From Hyphomicrobiaceae bacterium (GTDB taxonomy: Bacteria > Pseudomonadota > Alphaproteobacteria > Rhizobiales > Hyphomicrobiaceae), in assembly GCA_025351355.1 (NCBI GenBank), contig JANXWC010000077.1, positions 1-64,000 of the forward strand: a stretch of 64,000 nucleotides of DNA, read 5' to 3'. A program made the translations under genes and the position numbers. Below the pieces are notes generated by a model. That model made no database searches and had not been told where the DNA came from. It was given only the letters and a program-made list of their open reading frames with translations. Below are positions 46,543 to 55,718 of the stretch, one piece after another; position 1 is the first letter of the stretch, and every line of letters begins with the position of its first letter.

Positions 46543-48300
46543 TCAGGTCCTAGCGACGCGCAAGACTTCACCAAGAGTGGTCTCGCCGGCCATGACCTTC
46601 CGCAAGCCATCCTGGAGCAATGATTCCATCCCGTTTCTTTTTGCAATCACTTCGATTTCCCTATCATTTACGCCGCGCACGATGCGACTGCGGACGTCCT
46701 TGTCGACCAACAGGAATTCAGAAATGGTCGTCCGTCCCTTGAAACCGGTATTTCGACAAGAGTCACAACCGACGGGGCGCTTCATATTATTGGCAGGTAG
46801 AGATTTGGCGAAGTCCCGAAGCTCTTCCGACAGCAGCGCCAAGGCTCCCAAGGGTTCACGCTCAGCTTCAGCACACAGCGGACATATGCGCCGTACGAGG
46901 CGCTGTGCCAAAATTCCTATTATTGTGGTCGCCAACAAGTAATCTTCCACGCCCATGTCGAGCAAGCGGGTGATCGAGGCTGCCGCACTGTTAGTGTGCA
47001 AAGTCGACAAAACAAGGTGTCCAGTCAGCGAAGCCTGAATTCCAGTGCGTGCGGTCTCCACGTCGCGCATTTCACCAAGCATCACCACATCGGGATCTTG
47101 GCGAAGAATGGACCGCAAAGCGTGTGCAAAATCGAGCCCGATGTTTGGCTTGATCTGCATCTGGTTGATGCCATTCAATTGGTACTCGATGGGGTCTTCG
47201 ACAGTGAAGACCTTGCGTTCCGTCGAATTCAATTGTTTGAGCGCAGCATACAGCGTTGTTGTTTTGCCACTTCCGGTCGGGCCAGTTACCAGCACAATTC
47301 CGTTTGGAGACTGGAACATTCTGTCGAGCTTTGCTTGTGCCCCAGCGTCGAAACCAAGCGCCTTGAAATCAAGCTCAACAGCCTCCCTGTCCAGAATACG
47401 GAGAACTATGCTTTCACCGTGCATCAAAGGAACCGTCGAGATACGGAGATCGACCTCACGCCCCGCATGGATGAATTTGCAGCGCCCATCTTGTGGCACC
47501 CGCCGCTCCGCAATGTTTAAGCGACCAAGAATCTTTATTCTTGATGCAACGCCCGGCTGCATTTCTGGAGCCAGTCGGTCGATCACCGTCAAGGCCCCAT
47601 CGATCCGATAGCGGACCCTGAGATTGTCGGCAAATGGCTCGATGTGAATATCTGAGGCACGCTGCTCAATCGCCGCGGCAATCAGTCGATTCACGAGCCG
47701 AATGACAGGCGCCTCGCTCGCAATATCGCGCAGCCGCTGCACATCGTCCTCTTGTGCAGCAACTGGTGCATCCGGATCGGGACCGTGCGCCTCGACAGCC
47801 TCCTGTTCGGCATACAGCCGATCGATAGCCCCCTCTATATCTTTTGCAGAACCGAGCATGACCTTTACAGGTCGTCCGACGAGATAAGCGACTGCGGCCA
47901 ACGTGTCGGTGGCAAACGGATCCGCAGCAATCAGCGTGACGCTGGCCTCGGTCGCAGCAACCGGAATGAAACGCGCCCGGACCAGGAAATCAGCCTCCAG
48001 GAGATCCGGCAAAATCACTTCCGACGGATAGTCCTCAACAGCGGCAACCGGAAGCATGAAATAACTGGCTAACGCTTCAAGTTGCGCGGCCTCACTGAGC
48101 AAACCGAGTTGCGCAAGCACAACATCAATCCTCTCGTTCGTTTCCTGCTGTGCCTGATATGCACGATCCGCTGCAAGCCGATCAAGAAGATCGCGTTTAA
48201 CGAGACAGTCAAGGAATGACCTTGCAATTTCCGCATCACGCGGATTGCGCCGCACAACTGGTGGCGCGTCTACGGCTTCAATCACGAAATTGTCAAGCAT
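46543..48300 (-). CDS. gspE: type II secretion ATPase GspE
   Basis: About 585 residues. An N-terminal T2SSE domain (around 60-160) that binds GspL is followed by the ATPase core with Walker A GPTGSGKTTTLY, Asp box VFTVEDPIEYQ, Walker B DPDVVMLGEMRD and the His box LVLSTLHTN. A metal-binding knob has CPLC and later CDSC (Cys pairs), as zinc-containing GspE proteins have. The ATG at 48300 (MLDNFVIEA) is preferred over an upstream GTG at 48348, though neither has a strong ribosome-binding site. It powers pseudopilus growth and is the first gene of the minus-strand operon. Confidence 0.93.
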   Translation of the reverse strand: MLDNFVIEAVDAPPVVRRNPRDAEIARSFLDCLVKRDLLDRLAADRAYQAQQETNERIDVVLAQLGLLSEAAQLEALASYFMLPVAAVEDYPSEVILPDLLEADFLVRARFIPVAATEASVTLIAADPFATDTLAAVAYLVGRPVKVMLGSAKDIEGAIDRLYAEQEAVEAHGPDPDAPVAAQEDDVQRLRDIASEAPVIRLVNRLIAAAIEQRASDIHIEPFADNLRVRYRIDGALTVIDRLAPEMQPGVASRIKILGRLNIAERRVPQDGRCKFIHAGREVDLRISTVPLMHGESIVLRILDREAVELDFKALGFDAGAQAKLDRMFQSPNGIVLVTGPTGSGKTTTLYAALKQLNSTERKVFTVEDPIEYQLNGINQMQIKPNIGLDFAHALRSILRQDPDVVMLGEMRDVETARTGIQASLTGHLVLSTLHTNSAAASITRLLDMGVEDYLLATTIIGILAQRLVRRICPLCAEAEREPLGALALLSEELRDFAKSLPANNMKRPVGCDSCRNTGFKGRTTISEFLLVDKDVRSRIVRGVNDREIEVIAKRNGMESLLQDGLRKVMAGETTLGEVLRVART

Positions 48301-48495
48301 GGCACCGACTTTGCAGCAAGCATTGGCACTAACTTTGCAGATCACCACCCGGACGGAAGATTATGTTGGCGATGCACACTACGGACCCCGGATGTTGATT
48401 AGGATAGCAAGCAAGCATTATCAAACTTAAAAATACTGTTAGAATATCGCAACATTACACCTATTTGCTCCACACGACATGAAAGACTACATTAC

Positions 48496-49611
48496 ATGTT
48501 AATGAAAATCGATGGCGCAAAGGTTAAGCAGGGGCAGCGCATAGTCATCAAATATTGGACATCCGCAGTCTCTCGTCTCCGTGCAACAATTCCGCCGTCC
48601 GTGAGCCACGCGTGGTCACGCGACCCCCACGAGCTCCAAATATTAATTGATGGTACCGAAAGCCTTCCGCACCTTAAAGAAGATTCCGCGATCAGTGTTG
48701 CCGATATCGACGCACTTCGCCACAGCGTCAAAAAATATGGCTCTCTGCTATCCGCTACAGTAAGCGTGCCCATAAATAAATGTTTTGTGCGCGATATCTC
48801 GATCCCCGCAACAGCATTGACCAGGATTGACGAGATTGTCGCGGTCGATTTGGAGCGTACAACACCGTTCAAAATATGCGAAGTCCATTCGGGTTGGCAA
48901 ATAGTCAATAAAAAAGAGGACACAGGAAAGATCCAAATCAGACATTTCCTTCTGAAGCGATCCGTGACGGCTCGGGCCGTCAGCATGTTAAAAAGTGCTC
49001 AGACGCCCCTCAAGGCAATAAACGTGATCGGCTCGGACAACGAAGTATTGCCAGTAAATCTTCTTTCTCCGGGCGAGCGTACACGCGCACCAGTTTCGAC
49101 ACGCATCCGCAACGCGATTGCCGTAGAACTATTTGTCATCGGCGCGTTGTCAGTTGCCGCTTTCGGAGTTGCACTGAACAGTCGCGAAACCACACTGGCA
49201 ACCCTTGATGAAAATATAAAACATGCAACTATTCAACTTCAAAACCTCCGCAAACAGAATACCGAGGCCGAAGCGACGACGGCGCTGCTTCGGCAACCTC
49301 GAATGCGGCGCGTCGAGCGCCAGACGGCGCTTGCGGTTTGGGACGAGATCACCAAACGAATACCTGACAGCACATGGTTGACCGATCTACGCATTGAAGA
49401 CGACACGGCTCAGATTGACGGCAATTCCACCAATGCATCCGAACTCATATCTCTTCTCAACAACTCCAAAATGCTTTCTGGTATTGCCTTTGCATCGCCA
49501 ATCACTCGGGATCCTCAGCGCGGGGTTGAGCGATTTCAGATAAAATTCAGACTGGAGAACGGTCGGATAGCCGAAACGGCGCAACACAATTTGCTGAAAA
49601 ACCGTGAATAA
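48496..49611 (+). CDS. gspL: type II secretion protein GspL (PilM/PilN-like)
   Basis: A 371-residue protein with an N-terminal actin-like cytoplasmic part, in which FVRDISIPATALTRIDEIVAVDLERTTPF, in parts, matches GspL, then one membrane helix (AVELFVIGALSVAAFGVAL, about 210-228), a coiled coil and a PilN-like periplasmic domain (WDEITKRIPDSTWLTDLRIED). This architecture links GspE to the envelope. It overlaps gspM by 8 bases and starts the plus-strand L-M-C/N-D operon, divergent from gspE. The local DNA is distinctly A/T-richer than the flanking regions. Confidence 0.85.
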   Translation: MLMKIDGAKVKQGQRIVIKYWTSAVSRLRATIPPSVSHAWSRDPHELQILIDGTESLPHLKEDSAISVADIDALRHSVKKYGSLLSATVSVPINKCFVRDISIPATALTRIDEIVAVDLERTTPFKICEVHSGWQIVNKKEDTGKIQIRHFLLKRSVTARAVSMLKSAQTPLKAINVIGSDNEVLPVNLLSPGERTRAPVSTRIRNAIAVELFVIGALSVAAFGVALNSRETTLATLDENIKHATIQLQNLRKQNTEAEATTALLRQPRMRRVERQTALAVWDEITKRIPDSTWLTDLRIEDDTAQIDGNSTNASELISLLNNSKMLSGIAFASPITRDPQRGVERFQIKFRLENGRIAETAQHNLLKNRE

Positions 49612-50317
49612 GATCATGAAATACGATAGAAATATACTGAAACATCTCATTTTTGCGGCCATGCTGCTTGCGCCTTTCGCATGTGTGGCGTTGATCTTTC
49701 ATTGGGCAAACTCAATGATTGACGGGAGAGATTTTCAGATTTCTTCGCGAACAGAGATTTTATCGCGATTGCAAACAGGCATTAAAATGGCACACGAAGC
49801 CAATGAACCTGTATCAACCGCCACCCTCGCACAGTGGTCAACTGACTTTCTTGTGGGGAACCAGGACTCTGTCATTGTTGCGGAGCTTCAGAACCGATTG
49901 CGGGCACTCGCGCTGGCTAATAATGTCGAGTTGAATAGTTCGAATATCCTGCCGCCTCGCCCGTCGGGAAAATTGAACTACATCGGATTGCGCGCCATCA
50001 TGCGCGGTCAACTACACGACATTCAAAAAATTATGCACGCTATAGAAGCCCCTGCACCACTGCTTTTTGTCGAACGTCTTGTCATTCGCGTCGATACGTG
50101 GCCGATCAAGTCGGCCGATCCAACCATCGACGGCGCCGCGGCTATCATTGCCGAAATTGATATGTTTGGTGCCAAACAGCCGGAAAGCCTTGCTGCTTCC
50201 GCATTGTCGACGAGTGTCAGCGAAAAGCCAGCGTCGCTCCCATCCGGGGGCCCACAGGCAACCGCGGCCTTGCCGGTACCGATGCCCTTGGTCGCTCAGC
50301 GCGGAGGACGACGCTAA
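49604..50317 (+). CDS. gspM: type II secretion protein GspM
   Basis: A 237-residue protein with one N-terminal membrane helix (LIFAAMLLAPFACVALIFHW), a short coiled coil and a ferredoxin-like periplasmic domain containing LNYIGLRAIMRGQLHDIQKIMHAIEAPAPLLFVERLVIR in parts, typical of the GspM subfamily II. A Pro/Ser/Ala-rich tail follows. It assembles with GspL. It overlaps gspL by 8 bases and the next gene by 1. Confidence 0.8.
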   Translation: MNKIMKYDRNILKHLIFAAMLLAPFACVALIFHWANSMIDGRDFQISSRTEILSRLQTGIKMAHEANEPVSTATLAQWSTDFLVGNQDSVIVAELQNRLRALALANNVELNSSNILPPRPSGKLNYIGLRAIMRGQLHDIQKIMHAIEAPAPLLFVERLVIRVDTWPIKSADPTIDGAAAIIAEIDMFGAKQPESLAASALSTSVSEKPASLPSGGPQATAALPVPMPLVAQRGGRR

Positions 50318-50838
50318 TGGCGCGCTTGACCGCCTACGGGATCATATTGGTTTGCCTGACGCTCGTACTCATGGTTTTAGGGCACAAAACATATCAATCT
50401 CTTTCCTTGCCTGCGGCGTCCGCGCGTGAAGCCGGGTTGAGCAAGAGGATTGAATCCCAACCAAAGAGCGCCGCGATAATCAATACATTAGAACGTCGCC
50501 AACTTGGCGACTATTCAGAAACGGTAACAAGACCACTTTTTTTCGAGGGCAGGCACTACCCCGCACGAGCAGCCTCAACGCCCGTCGCGCCTGCCGCGGC
50601 AAAAGCACCGCCAAGACCTCTCATCGGCTTGGACGGCGTCAGATTGCACGGTATCGTTGCTGGAGCAGGCCCCACCCGCGCACTCATCGAAGCAACACCC
50701 GGAACGTCAACTTGGCGAGCAGTCGGCGACGATGTAACGGGTTGGTCTATCGTCGCTATCGAAAAAAACTCGGTCCGTCTTGTGCGCGACAGTCAATCGG
50801 CAACTCTGCTGTTGTATGGCTTTTCAGTGGAAAACTGA
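50317..50838 (+). CDS. GspC/GspN-like type II secretion protein
   Basis: A 173-residue protein with an N-terminal membrane helix (YGIILVCLTLVLMVL), a linker and a C-terminal homology-region-like domain (LDGVRLHGIVAGAGPTRALIEATPGTSTWRAVGDDVTGWSIVAIEKNSVRL in parts). That pattern matches the HR domain of GspC, which binds the secretin N0 domain. The protein lacks a PDZ domain, so it is a short GspC or the GspN-like form found in alphaproteobacteria. Its position between gspM and gspD fits either name. Confidence 0.75.
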   Translation: MARLTAYGIILVCLTLVLMVLGHKTYQSLSLPAASAREAGLSKRIESQPKSAAIINTLERRQLGDYSETVTRPLFFEGRHYPARAASTPVAPAAAKAPPRPLIGLDGVRLHGIVAGAGPTRALIEATPGTSTWRAVGDDVTGWSIVAIEKNSVRLVRDSQSATLLLYGFSVEN

Positions 50839-50988
50839 ACGGCAACATCCACAGCCTTCTCCCCACATTTCCATAACATTCGAGGTCATCGACTTGCCAT
50901 CGCAAACCAGACGGTGGTAGCGCTGAATACAAGTTTTGTTGCGTCAAGCGGTAGTGTTTCGGCTGAAGCAACAAAGGAGTTTTGTGAA

Positions 50989-53295
50989 GTGTTTGTTGTG
51001 TCCAAGGAATTTTTATCGTCGCTCGCATTCCTCGCAATTTGTTCACTGACCGGATGCGCAGTAGACCAGACTGACCCACCTGTAACGAACTCGCTGTCGA
51101 ACAGTTCAGAGGGCCGTCAGACAGCACCGCGCGGTGAAACGCAGCTGGGACGCCAACCTGATCGGGTCACCGGCAGCCGCCGTGGAGAAGAACTCTTCCA
51201 AGGCATCGAGCAGCGAGGCACCGGCAATTTCGTCTCGCAAAACGCCTTCAGTAACGCCGTCTCGCCGGAGCGCGGATCGAACGGTGAGGAGCTAGTTACG
51301 CTGAATTTGCTCAATGTGCCAATTGCTCAGGCCGCCAAGAGCATTATCGGGGATGTGTTGAAGGCGAACTACACAATTGCCGACAAGCTTACCGGCACCA
51401 TTACCATACAAACGACATCGCCAATGAACCGTAATGCGGTTCTCGACGTATTCGAAAGTGCGCTGAAGCTCAATGGTGCGGCGTTGGTGCGAACCGACGG
51501 CCACTACAGGATCGTTGCTGCCGCCGGTGCTGCGCAGTCGGGTGCTCGGATTGGTTTGGGCTCGGACAGAAACCCGGCGGGAACGCAGATCCTGGTTGTT
51601 CCGTTGAAGTTTGTCGCGCCCTCCGAAATGAAGCGCATTATCGATCCGATCACTCCACAGGGTGGGGTATTGAATATCGATGATTCGCGTAACATCCTCT
51701 TGATTTCAGGGACACCTCGCGAGCTCAATGACATGAGTGCGATGATCGCACTATTCGACGTTGATTGGATGCGCGGGATGTCAGTCGCGCTGTACCCCGT
51801 AAAATCGTCGGATCCCGAGGTCATCTCGCGCGAACTCGAAACGGTGCTCGGGCTCGACAAGGACGGCCCGATGAAGGGTTCGGTGAGAGTAATTCCGAAC
51901 AAGAGACTGAGTGCCATTATGGTCATTTCATCCCGACCTGGGCCGTTGGAAACAGCACGAAAATGGTTGAACCAATTGGATCGCGTCGCCGAAACGACGG
52001 AGGAACAATTATTCGTCTATAAAACGCACAATAGGAATGCGACCGAGTTGGCCAACTTGCTTTCGAAAGTGATCGTGTCCAAAGACACAAACAGCTCAGC
52101 TTCCGGCTCGGTGGCACCACGTTTTGACAATAGCACCGTCACGACAGAAACATCGGCCGAGGCGCGGAACGGCACGTCTTCCAACTCGAATGGAAATCGC
52201 ACCACTGGTACCGCCGGCGCAACAGCCGCCTTGGTGCCAACTTCAGCTTCTGCCGGCTCAACGACAGGTGCGATCGGATCGATCGCCAATGCCGCGCCCT
52301 CAACGACACCGACAGCACAAGGCAACGCCGCAGATACCGACCGCACACAAGTCAGTTCACAGCAATCCGGATCCCGCGGACAAAGAGTTGTCGCCGACGA
52401 AGCCAACAGCGCAATTCTGATTACGGCCACGCGGAAAGAGTACGATCGCATCCTGCAAATTCTTGAGCGCATGGATGTGCTCCCGACACAGATAATGCTG
52501 GAGGCACTGATCGCAGAGGTCACTTTGACCGATGAGTTGAAGTTTGGCGTCAAATGGGCATTCGCGGGTAAGGGTCAAACCACATTCAGCGACGCGACCG
52601 ACGGCTCCATCGCACCGAAGTTTCCCGGGTTTTCCTATTTCTATTTAACGTCGGCCTTATCAGCCGCGATTGATGCTATTTCGTCGATCACCAAAGTGAA
52701 CGTCGTATCGGCCCCCTCTTTGATGGTCCTGGACAATCGAAAGGCCACTTTGCAAATCGGCGATCAAGTGCCGATCGTAACTCAGTCAGCAGTTTCAACC
52801 ACGACGGTCGGGGCCCCACTCGTCAATTCGGTCACGATGAAGGACACGGGTATTATTCTGAACGTCGTCCCGCACGTCAGCGATGACGGACGTGTTGTCC
52901 TGGAAATCGAGCAGGAGGTCAGCAATGTCACCCGTACTACGAGCTCCGGGATCGATTCGCCCACCATTCAGCAGCGACGCATTCGGACGTCTGTCGTCGT
53001 CGATGACGGCCAAGTCGTTGCACTTGGCGGTCTCATCCAGGAGCGCGACAATAACACCAAGGGTCAGATCCCGCTGTTGGGAGATATTCCGATTCTTGGA
53101 ACCGCATTCCGACAGAAGACCGACAAAATCGATCGGACTGAGCTTCTGATTTTCATTCGCCCCTTGGTCGTTCGCAGTTCGCGCGAAGCCAGCGATGTGA
53201 CGAACGAGTACCGCAAACGGATCAACATGCAAAAGCCGACGAGCCAGACAGGTCGTGACCACTACGATCGTGACGGTCGACGGATTTTGCGTTGA
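50989..53295 (+). CDS. gspD: type II secretion secretin GspD (lipoprotein form)
   Basis: A secretin of about 768 residues. I choose the GTG at 50989, as AAAGGAG lies 9 bases upstream; this gives a lipoprotein signal with lipobox SLTGC (Cys-23), so the secretin is probably self-targeting. N0-N3 domains run from about 100 to 480, and the N3 region carries an insertion rich in Ser, Thr and Gly (about 365-460). The secretin core follows with VPIVTQSAVSTTTVGAPLVNSV and GLIQERDNNTKGQIPLLGDIPILGTAF. It forms the outer-membrane channel. Last gene of the L-M-C/N-D operon. Confidence 0.93.
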   Translation: MFVVSKEFLSSLAFLAICSLTGCAVDQTDPPVTNSLSNSSEGRQTAPRGETQLGRQPDRVTGSRRGEELFQGIEQRGTGNFVSQNAFSNAVSPERGSNGEELVTLNLLNVPIAQAAKSIIGDVLKANYTIADKLTGTITIQTTSPMNRNAVLDVFESALKLNGAALVRTDGHYRIVAAAGAAQSGARIGLGSDRNPAGTQILVVPLKFVAPSEMKRIIDPITPQGGVLNIDDSRNILLISGTPRELNDMSAMIALFDVDWMRGMSVALYPVKSSDPEVISRELETVLGLDKDGPMKGSVRVIPNKRLSAIMVISSRPGPLETARKWLNQLDRVAETTEEQLFVYKTHNRNATELANLLSKVIVSKDTNSSASGSVAPRFDNSTVTTETSAEARNGTSSNSNGNRTTGTAGATAALVPTSASAGSTTGAIGSIANAAPSTTPTAQGNAADTDRTQVSSQQSGSRGQRVVADEANSAILITATRKEYDRILQILERMDVLPTQIMLEALIAEVTLTDELKFGVKWAFAGKGQTTFSDATDGSIAPKFPGFSYFYLTSALSAAIDAISSITKVNVVSAPSLMVLDNRKATLQIGDQVPIVTQSAVSTTTVGAPLVNSVTMKDTGIILNVVPHVSDDGRVVLEIEQEVSNVTRTTSSGIDSPTIQQRRIRTSVVVDDGQVVALGGLIQERDNNTKGQIPLLGDIPILGTAFRQKTDKIDRTELLIFIRPLVVRSSREASDVTNEYRKRINMQKPTSQTGRDHYDRDGRRILR

Positions 53296-53320
53296 GAAAA
53301 TTCAAATTTAAAGAACATTC

Positions 53321-53348
53321 GCCGCAGCGAACTCTGCCTTGCTGCGGC
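53321..53348. terminator. stem between convergent gspD and tarD
   Basis: GCCGCAGC and GCTGCGGC pair over a 12-base loop, 26 bases after the gspD stop and directly next to the tarD stop on the other strand. The T-run is poor on both strands (an A/T-rich TTTAAATTTG lies beyond it on the minus strand), so it is only a candidate bidirectional terminator. Confidence 0.45.
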
Positions 53349-54518
53349 TCATTCAGCCAATTCATGCATCACCTTGATGAGATCGGACTTGCCTTCAAAA
53401 CCGATACCCACCAACTCCGGCATCACGATGTGCCCGTTTACTACTTGCACTCCGTCCGGGAAGCCGCCGTAAGGCTGGAAAAGATCCGGGTAACTCTCAT
53501 TGCCGCCAAGACCGAGGCCGGCGGCAATGTTCAGCGACATCTGATGCCCGCCGTGCGGAATGCAGCGGCTCGGCGACCAGCCGAATTGAGCCAGCACATC
53601 GAGTGTTCGCAGATATTCGACAAGACCATAGGAGAGCGCGCAATCGAATTGCAGCCAATCCCGATCCGGCCGCATACAGCCATAGCGCAGCAGATTGCGA
53701 GCATCCTGATGCGAGAACAAATTTTCACCGGTTGCCATCGGGCCGGGATAGAACTCCGATAGAGCCGCCTGCAAAGCGTAGTCCAGTGGGTCACCGGCTT
53801 CTTCGAACCAGAACAACGGATAGTCGCGCAGCATCTTCGCATACGCTATGGCTGCCTCGAGATCGAATCGACCGTTGGCATCGACCGCGAGCCGAGCTTC
53901 GGTGCCGATTTCAGCAAGTGCGGCTTCAATCCTGCGGCGGTCGGCGGCGAGATCAGCGCCACCGATCTTCATCTTGACCACCGTGTACCCGCGGTCAACA
54001 TAACTGCGCATCTCGGTTCGCAGCGCCTTGTCGTCCTTGCCGGGATAGTAATATCCGCCAGCCGCATAAACGAAGACCTTCGGGTTGGCCTTGCACCCCC
54101 TTTGCTCGGCCAGCAATCGGAACAGCGGCTTACCGGCGATCTTGGCAGTTGCGTCCCAGATCGCCATGTCGAGCGTCCCCACGGCGACCGAGCGTTCGCC
54201 ATGGCCGCCGGGCTTTTCATTGCTCATCATGGCGGCCCAGACCTTGTGCGGATCGAGGTTGTCACCGGCATCGTTGAGTATGCTGTCCGGCGCAGCTTCT
54301 AGAATGCGATTGCGGAAGCGCTCGCGGATGAGGCCGCCTTGGCCGTAACGGCCATTCGAGTTAAAGCCGTAGCCAATAACCGTCTTTCCGTCCCGTTTAA
54401 CGTCGGTGACGACAGCTACGAGACTCGCCGTCATTTTCGAAAAGTCAATGTAGGCATTGCGGATCGGTGAGGAGATCGGCTTGGTGATCTCGCGGACATC
54501 AATAATGCGCATGTGCAT
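53349..54518 (-). CDS. tarD: D-tartrate dehydratase
   Basis: A 389-residue enolase-superfamily enzyme. Its length and residue numbering equal those of the structurally characterised Bradyrhizobium D-tartrate dehydratase, including K184 (in VVKMKIGG), H322 (IPHGGHQMSL), and metal ligands D213 (AVDANGRFD), E239 (WFEEAGDPLDY) and E265 (MATGENLFSHQDARN). Those enzymes convert D-tartrate to oxaloacetate via enol. Starting Met may be 54518 or 54512; the one at 54518 gives the matching length. It is divergent from a LysR gene 120 bases away, which probably controls it. Confidence 0.9.
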   Translation of the reverse strand: MHMRIIDVREITKPISSPIRNAYIDFSKMTASLVAVVTDVKRDGKTVIGYGFNSNGRYGQGGLIRERFRNRILEAAPDSILNDAGDNLDPHKVWAAMMSNEKPGGHGERSVAVGTLDMAIWDATAKIAGKPLFRLLAEQRGCKANPKVFVYAAGGYYYPGKDDKALRTEMRSYVDRGYTVVKMKIGGADLAADRRRIEAALAEIGTEARLAVDANGRFDLEAAIAYAKMLRDYPLFWFEEAGDPLDYALQAALSEFYPGPMATGENLFSHQDARNLLRYGCMRPDRDWLQFDCALSYGLVEYLRTLDVLAQFGWSPSRCIPHGGHQMSLNIAAGLGLGGNESYPDLFQPYGGFPDGVQVVNGHIVMPELVGIGFEGKSDLIKVMHELAE

Positions 54519-54638
54519 ATTCCAAGCTATGGGGTTGACTGGGTAGCGGTTTGCCCTATACGGCGCCCGAGCGCCAATGCCAAGATCGATGCAACCTATG
54601 CACAAGCGGCATCGCGCACGCGAATAGTTGCACCGAAC
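54519..54638. promoter_or_regulatory. divergent promoter region of tarD and the LysR gene
   Basis: The 120-base gap is the usual place for a LysR operator (T-N11-A type). No clear copy of the motif could be assigned by eye. Confidence 0.5.
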
Positions 54639-55550
54639 ATGGAACTTGATTGGTTGAAAGACTTTCAGGCCCTCGCGGCGCAGGGCAGTTTTTCGCGCGC
54701 GGTCGATGCGCGCAATGTGACGCAACCTGCGTTCAGCCGCCGCGTGCGCGCGCTGGAAGACTGGGTCGGCGCGCCACTGTTCGTTCGCAGCGCGCACGGC
54801 GCCACGCTCACACCGGCCGGAACCCACTTCCTCCCGTTAGCCACAGACTTGATGCGCAACCTCGAGCGGGCGCGGCGTGATACGCGGGCTGTTGGTGACC
54901 GTCAAAGGACGGCGCTATCGATCGCGGCGACCCATGCACTTTCATTTACATTCTTTCCGGGATGGATGAGGCGTCATATCAACCTTGACGCAATCGGAAC
55001 ATTCAATTTGCTCTCCGATAGCATGGAGGCGTGCGAGCAGATCATGCTCAGCGGAGAAGTGCATTTTCTGCTGTGCCATCATCACACCGACACTCCCGCA
55101 CGTTTTGATGCCGCTCATTTTCCGAGCACGCTGTTGAGCAGCGATACACTCGTTGCAGTCTGCCGGCCGGATGCGCAAGAAAGACCTCTGTGGCCAATTC
55201 CCGGACAAGCCCACAAGTCGACACGGATCCTCGGCTACAGTGCGGCATCTGGACTGGGCCGCATCCTGGCAGCAAAATATGCGGATCTTCGGGGTATTGT
55301 CTGTGTAGAGATCGTTTTTACATCCCACCTAGCTGCAACGCTGCTGACGATGGTCCGCGAAGGCCTGGGCGCGGCGTGGCTGCCATTGACGCTAACCGAT
55401 GACGATCTCAGGTCTGGTCGTTTGGTTCGTGCCGGGGAGTCGGCGTTCGATATTCCTGTCGATATCCGGCTCTTTCGTTCACCCGTTTGCCGAAGTCAGG
55501 CTGCCGATCAGCTGTGGGATCAATTGAACGGGTCGGCCGATACACACTGA
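54639..55550 (+). CDS. LysR-family transcriptional regulator
   Basis: A 303-residue regulator. The N-terminal winged helix has WLKDFQALAAQGSFSRAVDARNVTQPAFSRRVRALEDWVGAPLF, in parts, the standard LysR pattern; residues 90-300 form the ligand-binding domain. The ATG at 54639 (MELDWLKDF) is chosen over an upstream start, since family members begin here. Being divergent from tarD, it is likely an activator responding to tartrate or a related hydroxy acid. Confidence 0.92.
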   Translation: MELDWLKDFQALAAQGSFSRAVDARNVTQPAFSRRVRALEDWVGAPLFVRSAHGATLTPAGTHFLPLATDLMRNLERARRDTRAVGDRQRTALSIAATHALSFTFFPGWMRRHINLDAIGTFNLLSDSMEACEQIMLSGEVHFLLCHHHTDTPARFDAAHFPSTLLSSDTLVAVCRPDAQERPLWPIPGQAHKSTRILGYSAASGLGRILAAKYADLRGIVCVEIVFTSHLAATLLTMVREGLGAAWLPLTLTDDDLRSGRLVRAGESAFDIPVDIRLFRSPVCRSQAADQLWDQLNGSADTH

Positions 55551-55655
55551 TCATCGAACTTCTTGAGTGCATTCGGAAAAAGCATGCCCCTTACGTCGTT
55601 CCGAGGGGGCTGAGTGTTTTCCCGAAAAAAGCACCCCAAACAAACATCTGGGCTC

Positions 55656-55692
55656 CGTCCGCGGTAGCAACCCAAGGTGCTTACCGCGGACG
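55656..55692. repeat. 11-bp inverted repeat downstream of the LysR gene
   Basis: CGTCCGCGGTA (55656-55666) and TACCGCGGACG (55682-55692) are perfect complements with a 15-base loop. No T-run follows on either strand. It lies in the gap between the LysR gene and the tRNA terminator. The neighbouring segment holds no gene. Confidence 0.55.
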
Positions 55693-55718
55693 CGGGACGC
55701 GCGCATTCTTCGAACATC

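Noticed and set aside
55656-55692. Second tRNA or tRNA remnant next to tRNA-Leu
   Set aside because: It is only an 11-bp inverted repeat; no T-arm, anticodon stem or CCA pattern is present.
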